The position numbers and the translations under genes were made by a program. Of a stretch of DNA of 25,035 nucleotides, positions 10,601 to 22,600 are shown piece after piece. The notes under the pieces were generated by a model. The model had not been told where the DNA came from, did not search any database, and saw nothing but the letters and a program-made list of their open reading frames with translations. The stretch is from NCBI GenBank assembly GCA_028565715.1, contig JAOXYC010000013.1:1-25035 (forward strand). Reading direction: 5' to 3'. The DNA is from Phoronis pallida. Lineage: Eukaryota > Phoronida > Phoronidae. Each line of letters starts with the position of its first letter. Position 1 is the stretch's first letter.

Positions 10601-13600
10601 TCAAACTATCTGGAAGAAAAATGGTGAAGACTTGCTGTCCAATGTTCATTTTGAAATATCTGTGAATGGCGATGAACATTCATTAACGATTCATGATGCT
10701 CAACTTAGTGATGATGATGAATATTCAATTATTGCTGGGGACAAATCTTGCACTGCAAACCTGTTTGTTGAAGGTAAATGTCCAACAAAGCCAAATACAT
10801 ATTCTTATCATTTTTACATATTCTTCACATTTACCGTTACTCACAGCAAAAAATTGAAGGCTTCTAGATAGCTTTCGATGACAAAACGCCATCTTGGTCA
10901 CTCTAATGTTTGAGTCAGTGGCCAGGCAGCAACACGACCAAATACAATCACTTTTCAGCACAATTCGCCAAATTGTTTAAAACATTAACTGGAATGTACT
11001 TGAACCTGTTTTGATTGGACGGAGGCAATAACATTTGGCAACGAACTTCACAAATTTTATTTTTTGTAAACCAATCTAATGTTAAGATATCAGTGAAACG
11101 TCAATTCTGATGGGGGTAGGATTCTTTCTGCATGATTTAACTTGTATCCCTAATTGTAAATGATTAGTATTAATGTATTTTGCTAAGTGCTCAAAATGTT
11201 TGTATATCTTTGCATCGTTTACATGTTGTACATTACCTCCTCTCCCCGTTTCAGAAGAGCCTCTAGAAATGTCACCTATTGGTGACATCCAATGTCTTGA
11301 GCATGAAAGCGTTACACTAACATGTCAACTGTCAAAAGAAAACGTTGAAACAAAATGGCTGAAAGACGATGCAGAAGTTTTCAGTTCTGATAGATATGTT
11401 ATCAATGTGGATGGGAAGTGCCACACTTTGACCATAAACGATACTCAGATTGATGATGAAGCAAATTATACTTTGGTGGCTAAAAACAAGACATCATCGG
11501 GAATTTTGTTTGTTGATGGTTTGTTCATTTTAATTCTTAATTTTATATTTTTAGAAACTATTATTCCAAGTTACGCAAAAAACTGATATGGTTTTGATTT
11601 GATTTCAACATCATGTATTATAATCATTGCTAAGAACAGCTGAATAGCAAGTTGACTCTTTATTTATTTAAGTTTTATACAACCCTTAACAGGTCTTTTG
11701 ATTGTGCTGTTTTGGTATACTAATTATTGCTATGAGCTTTTAGTGTTTCAACGTGTGTGTCAATTGCTAAACTAACTTGTTCTAACCTTCATTTAACTTG
11801 TAGAAGAACCTCTAGTGCTTATCCAACCCCTCGCCTCAACTTCATGTAGAGAACATGGCTACGCTACCTTTTCCTGTGAACTTTCCAAATCTGACATAGA
11901 ATGCAGATGGCTTAAGGATGGACACCCAATTAACCATGATGCCCATTTCAACATATCAACTGTTGGTAGAACCCATTCACTAATTATAAACAATGTCTCC
12001 ATGAAAGATCAATCTAACTACACCATTGTCGCAAGGCATTTAAGATCCTCTGCTTCTCTCATTGTTGAAGGTTGGTTTTCTAGATGGTTACTAATTACTT
12101 TCTTTTTCTTACAAGAGTGTGAAACTTGTCACCAATATCCTTATTTTTTATTATTTTGATTTCCCTTTACCCTTTTAAAAACCTCCAAAGGTCATTAAAC
12201 TTTAACATACCATCTCGTTGGTTCATGCACATGGCTATGAATCAGAAGGTCCCCGGTTGGAATCCCAGGGTTGAAAAATCCAGCTTGCCACTAGCACCTG
12301 TGCCTGAGATGGCCATGTAAAATGGCCGTCCATGGTTGCTCTTGCAAGCGACTTCGGCCTTTAGAGTAACCATTATGATAAATATTAAAACAAATTTTAA
12401 AGGTTCATTAATCGAAATTAAAAGAAATATAGCTCAACAAATGACAACAATAAGGAAACTGGAAGCTGACTCTTATGCCATTATTTTTAGAAGAGCCTGT
12501 CGAGTTCATAGTTCCTCTAAAGGACAATGAATGCATTGAGCATGACACAGTGACTATATCCTGCCAACTCTCCAAACCTGACCAAGAAGTCACTTGGCTT
12601 AAAGATGGTATAGAGGTTATTCCCAGTGACAACATCTCAATCACCGTCGAAGGATGTGTCTACTCATTAACTGTAAAAGATGTGGATCTGAACGATGAGG
12701 CAGATTACACTGTTGTTGTCAAAGACAAGAATTCCATCGCAAGCTTGACTGTACAAGGTTTACTTACGTATTTTTTTTTTGGATACATTGGATTTGTTAA
12801 TTTTGTCCAGGAAACCTTAAATTTTTCATTAGTAATAAAGGAACTGCAGTGACACAGATGAAAATGACATTTCAATTCCTCCATGTCTCCAATTTCTTGA
12901 AAAAATGTTCAATGTTTTTCAAAATTTCTATTGTTAACTCTTCAAATACCCCATTATTTGTAGAAGAGCCTGTTGAGTTCATAGTCCCTCTGAAGAACAT
13001 TGAGTGCTTTGAGCATGACACAGTTACCATTTCCTGCCAACTGTCCAAACCTGACCAAGAAGTTGAATGGCTTAAAGATGGTGAAAAGCTTATCACCAGT
13101 GATAGAATGGTGATAACGGTTGAAGGATGTGTCCATTCCTTGACTCTTCAAGATGCGGAATTGAACGATGAGGCGGATTACACAGTTGTTGTCAAAGACA
13201 AGCATTCCTGCGCTAGCTTGATTGTGCAAGGTTTACTTCCAGATTATCTTAAATCTATAATTTATATTTAAAAAGTGCAGAATGTTGCCGCGTTTTCAAC
13301 GAACATGTTTGATTTATATTTCCGTAAACATATGAAACCAAACTAAACAATCGCCTTTGCAAAAAAGTTTTAATCATTAGCACACTTGAAAATAATGCTG
13401 ATAGCATAACGCTTTGTTTAACAAAACATTGATTGCGTTTGTTCCAACCTGAATTTTTGGTTAAGATTAATTTGTAATGTAGCTTGCTTTAAAATTAACA
13501 TTTCCTCTCTGGTCGATGATGTTGATTGTTCATGCATGTTAAGTTAACCCAACCTAATGCTCATTTACAGAAGAACCTCTGAAAATTATCTCCAACCTTG

Positions 13601-16600
13601 AAGAGTTCCAATGCGTTGAGCATGAAACCATCAAACTAGCATGTGAACTTTCGAAAGATAATGTGAAATGTCAGTGGTTCAAAGATGGTGTGGAACTTGT
13701 GTCTGATGAAAGGATTGAAATATCAGTAGATGGTAGAGCACATTGTCTCACTATTGTGGACGCTCAACTTGATGATGAAGCTGAATACACCATAGTGGCT
13801 AATGGTGTAGAATCTAAAGGATCTCTTTTGGTGGAAGGTTTGTTTTTTGTTAATTATTGTTCATGAGTGTGATAGTACAAGATCAACATGTTGACTTTCT
13901 TATGATTAACAATATGACAACTGTATGGACATTTTGTCATGAGGTGATCATCTAAAGAAGGTGTTAAGAGAATTAAGCTTGTTTTGTATCTCCCATGTTG
14001 CGTCAATGAGGCAACCCAGCATGTGTTGTTTTTCAACTATTATTGTTTTGTTTTCATATCTTTAGAAGCTGAGCGTGAAGTCTTCATAAAAAACTAGTTT
14101 GTGATATTTTTTAACCTGTATGTTAACTATGTGCTGAGTACGCTAAAATGTTTGTTTCTGATATATGTTTGTATGTCCTCCATTCCAGAAGAGCCTCTAC
14201 TAATCATTAACCCACTAGAAGATGTCCAGTGTCTTGAGCATGGCTCCATTGTCCTTACATGTGAACTTAACAAACCCAACGTAGACTGCATGTGGTTAAA
14301 GGATGATCAAAATCTTGAACTTTGTGACCGACTTGAAGTCTATGTTCATGGATGCCACCATTATCTGGCCATCCAAGATGCTCAGTTAGATGATGAGGCA
14401 GATTATACAATCGTTGTGGGGAATAAAGAGTCAACTGCAACGCTCTTTGTTGATGGTTGGTCATTTGTATATTTGCAGCCAAGTGCTATTCTCAATAATG
14501 GTTGCATTGCTAAATTTTATGAAAAAACAGAAATTCTGAAATAACGTCAACTGAAAAAAAATATTTGATTGTATCCCTGTAGATATGGCAATTTGAAACT
14601 TCGGTTTGGACTGTTCGTCTTCAGATTCTGATTGTGAAATTTGTTTAAAACTATGGTGTCACTTTCCTTTTTTTAGCAGAATTTTGGGATAATTCATTGT
14701 TTCTTGTTGCAGTGATTACTAACAAACTTAAAAAGATTATCAAGCATTAACAACGTGTGTTGTCAAATTTTAACATTTTGAAAAGACAGAAAGATTCGAA
14801 TGTCTTTTCAAAATTTATCACTTTCTGCCAGTAAAAGCATTACATTTATTTGTATTCAAATTTTAACACATTGATTTATCTTTTAATAAGCTGGATTTAG
14901 TTTGCTAACCTTACTGTCTTAAACTTGCAGAAGAGCCAATACAATTCACCTCATCTCTCAATGATGTCAAATGCTTTGAGCATGCAACCATATCCCTAAC
15001 ATGCACGCTATCTAAAGACAATGTAAACTGTTCATGGTATAAGAACGGCAAGAAAATTGTTCCAAGTGATCGGTTTGAAATTGAAGCCAACGGGAATGAA
15101 CATTCATTGATGATATCAGATGTCTCTCTTGATGATCTGGCTGAATATTCAGTTTCTGCACGTTCTGTGCAGTCAAAAGCACATGTGGTTGTGGAAGGTT
15201 TGTTCAAGTTTTAAACGGATATTTTATTGAAGATGAGTTTCAAAACTTTGGAAAAATAACGTGAAGATGTAATTCGAAACTTGGTTAGCCATGTGAGGTT
15301 GAGAAATTTTGTCAATGCCAATGGGTGCTATTTTGAATTTTCCACTTTTATTGCTACCATTGGGATTATCTCTCATGGCACTGTGTAAAAATTGAAATGA
15401 TTTGGTATTGGAATGAAATACTTGACTTAGTAATTATTTGTAATGCTTACTAAACATCTAAAGCATTTAACTAACATGCCTCTAACATTTTGTGAAATTC
15501 ATTAGATTTTCCTGCCCTTTTTTATTTGGCAGTCTCCGTTCAGTTTCTCTGATTCCATTATGTTATGGTTTTCTTTTTCTTATGGATGTCATCCCCATTT
15601 TACAGAAGAGCCTATCAAAATCCTCCAACCCCTCAAAGACGTCCAATGTGTCGAACACGAAACCAACCGTCTCTCTTGTACTCTCTCAAAAGAAAATGTC
15701 AAAGTCACTTGGTTCAGAGGAGAGGTGGAGCTCACCAGTTCCGATCACATTCAGATTTTGTCTGAGGGAGCTGAGTACAGTCTCATTATTACTGATGTTG
15801 ATTTGGAAGATGATTCAGAATATTCAATTGTTGCCAAAGGCCAGTGTTCCATTGCCAAAATCACTGTTGCAGGTAGATGTCTAACCATGTTTCTAACAAG
15901 GGTCTCATTTTTGAGATGCCCAACAACAAATGGTGGAAATTGAAGTCGTTTTTTGGACAGAATTGTGCTGATATTTTTCTTTAATTTGCTAATGAGTAGA
16001 ATATTAACATGAATTAAACTGCACTGGACATCTTTTTTATTGTTTCTAAATTTATTTTGTATCGATGGTTATCAAAACGCTTTGCTTGTCCATGACTCAT
16101 AATTTACTAACAAATAACTAAATGCTTACAGTTTCCATTTATAATACCCAGTATTGCATTTTAATTCAATTTTCAGAAGAACAAGTGAAAATTGTCACCA
16201 CTCTCAAAGACATTGACTGCATGGAGCATGATACCATAAAACTTACATGTGAACTGTCCAAGGACAATATCCCCTGTAAATGGTTGATTGATAATGTACT
16301 GGTAGTTGTGAGTGAACGTGTTGTGACATCTGTTGATGGGAAGTTTCATAGTGTTACTATTACCGATGCACAACTCAGTGACGAGGCCAGATACACTATC
16401 GTTGTGGGAGATGATGTTGATAGATCAAGTGCTGATGTTCTTGTCGAAGGTATTATTTTGTTAACATTTGCTTTATGATAACCGTGTGATAACCCTTTCT
16501 CTTCTATTTTGTTGATGCTTAAAGACATAAACAAGATAGAAAAGTGAAAATCTTAATATACATGTACTGTTTGTTTGTGTTTGTCCATGCTTATTCTTTA

Positions 16601-19600
16601 AGTTTGGTTTTATTAATTTTTCAAGTGACGCTTGAAGTGTGCAATAACCAGCTGCTAACAATTCTATTAAAACTTAAGTGTTAAAAGGAATAAAAAAAAT
16701 CAAAACCTTGGTAAAAATTAATCACCCCACATAAAATTGTTAAATCGAACAGTGGTTCAAACAATCAAGACATCCTGCCAATTCGAACAGAAGTGCTTCT
16801 GTTACTATGAACTTCCATTCAACCATATTGCAGAAGAACCTTTAAGAATACTAACACCTCTAGAAGAGCTGCAATGTCTGGAGCATGAAACAGTGACCTT
16901 CAAGTGCCAAATATCCAAAGAGAATATTTCATGCCAATGGCTAAAGGATGGCTTGGAGATTGTTCAAAGTGACCGTATCTTGATAACGACTGATGGACCC
17001 TACCACACTTTAACAATTGTTGATGCTAACCTTGATGATGAAGCAGATTATGTCTTTGTTGCGCAGGGCAAAGAATCTAGTGGCATTCTCTTTGTTGATG
17101 GTTTGTGTTGCCATTTTCAATTTTTTAAAAATCATTTTTGAGGAAAATCGAGGGAAAGTCATTTTGTCCAAAAACATAAATGGAAGTTTTTCAACATAAG
17201 TTTAATATTTCTTGTGTAAGTGTTGTGAGATTTTCTAAACTTTCCTCTAACCTGTCTTATTATGCTTGTTTGTACTAATGTGTGCTTCTTAATATTTAAC
17301 TTATAGAAGAACCTCTGGAAGTCCTAAAGCATCTTGTAGATGTCAATTGCCAAGAACATGAAACTGTAACCCTGTCCTGTGAACTTTCAAAAGATAACAT
17401 TCAAGGGAAATGGTTTAAGGGTGACTTACCCATAATTGAAAGTGAACGGATAAAAACTGTTGTGGATTGGAGGTGCCACTCTCTTAGCATTCCTGTGTCA
17501 GAACTGACGGACACGGCCACTTATTCATTCTCTGCTAGAAATAAGCGATCCTCTGCCAAGATTAACGTTGAAGGTGTGTTTGATATTGCATCGAATGATT
17601 TATTTTAGAAAATGTGATTGTTAATGTATGATGGCAAAGGAATTGATTTTAAAAGGACTTTAGAAATCCTTTCAACTTTATTTTGTAATACCTTTTTCAA
17701 CTAAATACATTGCTTACCTATTTTGAATAACCATGTGATGAGTCATTGTCCATTGTAATCTTTTTGCGAAATGTATTGGTTAAGCTTTATATGTGATTAA
17801 AAACTGACTGCATGGTTTAATATGATTGTAGAAGAACCTATCCTTATAACCAAACCTTTGGAAGAAGTGTCTTGTGTTGAGCATGAAACTGTCCAACTCA
17901 CCTGTGAGCTATCAAAGGAATGCATGGACCTAACCTGGTACAAAGACAACCGTCCAATCACATCTCATGATAGAGTTGTTATAAATACTGAAGGCTTGTC
18001 GCATACATTGACGATCACTGATGCTGAACTGGATGATGAAGCAGAGTATGTTATTGTGGTTAAGGATAAGAGATCTTCAGCCATTGTTTATGTGGAAGGT
18101 ATGTTGGTGTTTAGATTTTATTTAGCCAAGATTTGGAATTGATCTAAAGATCACTGTTTTGGTCTCTTATGTGGAAGGTAAGCAGTTTGACTCTGGTAGG
18201 TTTGTGTTCGGAAACTCACTTTATGGCCATGAATGTATGATGGGTCTGTGTATGGTCTAAAGTTAATGAGAGAATGAAAAGTGATGTGAGATATGTTTTG
18301 TATTTGGTAAACTTGCAGGTAGGTAACACTGTTATCAGATTCATGCCACACTTATTTTTTTTTGTTCTCTGTTCATAGAACACAATATGTAACCACAGTT
18401 TTTTTTTTTTTTAAACTTCAATCATAATGTGTGTTATAGATGCGTTAAAATAGAATAAAGTCCAGCACTTTATTTCCGGTAAATGATTAAAACAGCGGTA
18501 AAAACACTAGCTTTCGGACTGAATAAAATGACGTCCTTTACCGCTGTTTTAATCATTTACCGGAAATAAAGTGCTGGATTTTATTCTATTTTAACGCATC
18601 TATTTTACACTCCAGTCTCGACAACATATTTTATTTCATAATGTGTGTTGATTGCCAAATTTTTACTCACTATGGTTCTAACAAAACCTTAACTGCTTTT
18701 TACAGAAGTTCCAATCACCATAACAATGCCACTAACTGGCAAAGATTGCATTGAGCATGAAACCATCACTTTCACGTGTGAAATCTCAAAGGAAAACTTC
18801 CCATGCAAATGGTTTATGGATGATGTTGAGATAACATCTAATGAGCGCTTTGATATAACCATTAACGGCAGACAGCATATACTAACTATAAGAGATGTGA
18901 ACCTTGAAGACGAAGCAGATTTCTCTCTCAGGGCTGGTGATAAGAGCACAACCGCAGCTCTTTTCGTTGAAGGTTTGTTGACAATGGAACTTGTTCAGAA
19001 GATTATGTCATCAATCACCTTGCTTATAATATCCACTGCTTCATTTTTTGTGTTTCATGCTTCTATATTTGAAATTTATTAAATATAATTCCCAGAGTAC
19101 AGCTTCAATCCTTCTATATTAATTTGAGTGATATTACCTTTACAATATGCTTGATACCATTGACCTTCAACCTTTTTTTTTGTTTTATCCACCATTTTAA
19201 CCACTTTAATCATAAGAGTAACAATAGAATTACCTCACAGTTAAGCAATGACTTCAGTTTGTCGCACCTTTTACTTTATTCTCACCTTTATAATTCACCA
19301 AATAACAATACTCACTTTACAGAAGCACCTAAACCAGAACCTGAAATCCCTGAACCTGTGAGTGCTGAGTTGACCTCTGACCTTCCCATCGAACCCACCA
19401 AAGAGGACATTGCAGCAGATGTTGACCTTGATTTACCCCAAGAAGATGACAAAGATCACGATGTTGTGGATGCTGAAGTGACTATTGCTCCTGAGGTTGA
19501 ACCAGAAATCCAACCAGTTGAAGAGCTTGAAGTCAAGGCAGCTTTACCAACAACAGATGTCGCTCCAGTAGAGGAAGAGAAGGTGGTGGAGTTTGTTGTT

Positions 19601-22600
19601 CCACTAAAAGAGGTCACTTGTATCGAAGGACAAATGGTCACAATGAGCTGTGAGCTTTCACAAGCAGATGTCAAAGTTGAATGGTTGAAGGACGAGGTTA
19701 AGGTTGTTCCTGATGATCATGTTAGACTGACATCAGAGGGTACTGTACAGTCACTCACAATTGAGAATGCTGATCTAGATGATGAGGCTGAATACACCAT
19801 TGTTGCTGGGGATAAGAGCTCATCATCGATGTTATTTGTTGATGGTTTGTACCTTAACCTAAACCAATTTTTAAAACCTGCCAATTGCTTTTCTTGACCA
19901 ATCCTTATTTTTGCTTAGAGCTGAGACCCACCAAACACTGCCCGCAGTGCTGTCCACTTCAAAGGACAGTGCCGCGTAACTTATCCCTGTGTCTGGTTGG
20001 TCTCAGCTAAAAAACGACCCAATTGAATCTATTACTCTTTAATGATCCACCTTTCTTGTTTTATAGGGTGTAACAACTCATGAAATTACTAAAATCCTTT
20101 ATACAGTACACGAGTTTTGTTCAATTACTTTTCCCACTTGAAATATCCATACTGATACCACTTCCAAAGTCCAATTATAGCACAGTATACCGTTAACTCA
20201 AATTGACACATTCACCTAACATATGCTCATACATGCACTCCTAATGTCTCAAATTTTTAGTGTTCATAAGTCTTTAAAAACGTAGGTACAAGTCAAATAA
20301 TGTGGTTCCTTGCTTATTGGCGTCATTCAGTCCAGTTGTTTCCATTGCCTGAATAACGGAAGTTATACGAGGGACCACATTATTCGACTTAAAACCAAAA
20401 CGTATCACCTGCTTCACTAACTCCAGTTTTCGCACTTTACAGAAGAGCCAATTGAGATTATTATCCCACTCAAAGAGACTGTCTGCACAGAGCACGAAAC
20501 AATCATATTAACATGTCAACTATCCAAAGACAATGTGCCAGTTCAATGGCTCAGAGATGATGTTGAGATTACATCTAATGAGCGCTTCACAGTCTCTGTA
20601 GAGGGACAGGTTCATAACTTGACTATTACTGATGCACATCTTGATGATGAGGCTGATTACACTATTGTTGCTAAAGATAAACGTTCCACAGCACTTGTTT
20701 ATGTTGATGGTAAGTCTACCTTTCCATTCTGCAACGCTTCTACTTAGTACTCAGTTTGATCTCTGTTTGTTTAAAAGATATTACTTCGTTCTGTGTGAAA
20801 CGTGTTTATTAACAAATTATAAGTTTCAATTTTTTATTGTGTGTCTTTGTTCAATAACAGATTGTTGATTCCGCCACTTAACTTTGTCTAACTATCCTCT
20901 AGATGCTCTTGACAGTTCATTTTGGGTAGCGTTTTGATTAGGATTTAAAAGTTAATTAAAACTAACATAAATTTGGCATTATGTATTTATTACCAAAGAT
21001 TATAGTAGATGGATTAATGACTGCCCGTTCCCACGTTTTCACTTACTTTTTGATGCGTTAGGATTGCTGCGATAACCAAGGAAAGGAAGCGAAGTTGCAT
21101 GACGTCGCTTGTTGTAAATACCTGTGCCGAACAATGGACATCAAGGAGACGTGGCGTGGCGTGGCATGCGCGATAGAGTTTGAAATACATTTCTATTGGA
21201 TTTTACATCACTCGTTCCTCCATCTACTATTCTTTTCGGTATTACTGAACTTAAGAGCATCTAGAACGTTGTTGTGATTTATTGCATGAACTGACTTGCT
21301 ATGTCCTATCCTATTATTTTTGCTTGATAACTTTCAGCTGCTAAAGAGTTACTAACACCAGGGGGCTCTGATACTGAAACAATAATGCCATTGCCTGAAT
21401 CAAGTGTGAACGAAGGACTGGCTGAAATATTAACTGAAGAGATAACAATGATTGACCGTTGTGACAATCCTAACGTCAAAGGGCAGTCATCAGAAATGTC
21501 AGTAGCTGAGACTAGTGAAGCTGATGTTAATTTAAAACCAACCGAAATTGAAAATATTACAACAGAAGATCTATCAAAAAGACAAAAGGAAGTACATGAA
21601 TATGATTCCACTTTGCCTGAAATTGAGGAAACCTTTGTTCAGGAGAAGGATGTCAACTTTGAATCATTTCACCACATGCAATTACAAGGGCAAGATGCAA
21701 TGAAATCTCAAGTTTATTCCGCTCTGTCAGAGGAGATGAAGCCATTAGAGAAAGAAGCCAATACAGGTAGTTTTGATCAAGAGCAGTTAGAAGAGCAAAC
21801 AACTATCAATTCTGAAAGTAAAGCTGCTCTCTCACAGGAATTGAGAACCTTGGAGAGAGAAGTTGATATAACAAGCTCTGATCAAATGCAGTTGGAAGAA
21901 GAAACAACCATCAATTCTGAAAGTAAAGCTGCTCTCTCGGAGGAGTTGAGCACCTTGGAGAGGGAAGTTGATATAAAAAGTTCTGATCAAATGCAGTTGC
22001 AAGAAAAAACAACCATCAATTCTGGAAGTAAAGCTGCTCTCTCAGAGGAATTGAGCACTTTAGAGAGAGAGGTTGAAATAACGAGTTCTGATCAAATGCA
22101 GTTGGAAGACGAGACACCTATTGGTTTAGAAGTTTACACCGCTACTTCAGAAGATCTGCATACATTAGAGGGAGGGGTTGAAATGCCTGAGTTTGACATT
22201 TCTAGTGTTGGTGAAACTGGCGAGCAGATTGTTCCAGTTAAAGCTGCTTTGGCTGAAGAGATTTCCATTGAGGAACAGAATATGGAAATTGAAGCAATTG
22301 AGGGAACTAAGGTTCATACTTCAAGAAAAGTGGAGGTTGAACAAAACGCTGCGGAAAATGAGGACTTGATAACTGAAGAAAAGGAGATTTTGTCAGAGAT
22401 GCTAGATATTGCAACTGTAGATAAGATGGTCACAAGAGAGGTTGGTGTCTTTTTGCCAGAAGCTGAGGTGATCCGAATTGATGAAAAAGAAACTGAATCA
22501 GCACCTTTGAAAGAGTCAACAATTGATAGCATCAGCAACCAGGCTGATGAATCCAACATTGTTGAAGTTGAAGAAATTGTATCTAGGGAAACAGTTTCAA

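Noticed and set aside
12211-12270. Functional tRNA gene
   Set aside because: The A/B-box spacing is tRNA-like, but the anticodon stem does not pair and the B box is altered; it fits a SINE head.
12126-12320. Small ORF over the SINE
   Set aside because: Explained by the tRNA-derived element; no homology pattern.
15492-15884. 130-codon open frame overlapping exon 24 in another frame
   Set aside because: The frame that carries Cys15, Cys25 and Trp36 is the Ig frame; the other is a shadow without domain features.
18436-18603. MicroRNA precursor
   Set aside because: The stem is too long and too perfect for a canonical pre-miRNA; a foldback element fits better.
19124-19322. Possible alternative first exon from the ATG at 19124 into exon 30
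   Set aside because: The stretch is T-rich intron sequence with a branch/pyrimidine tract and a good acceptor; no signal peptide or domain.
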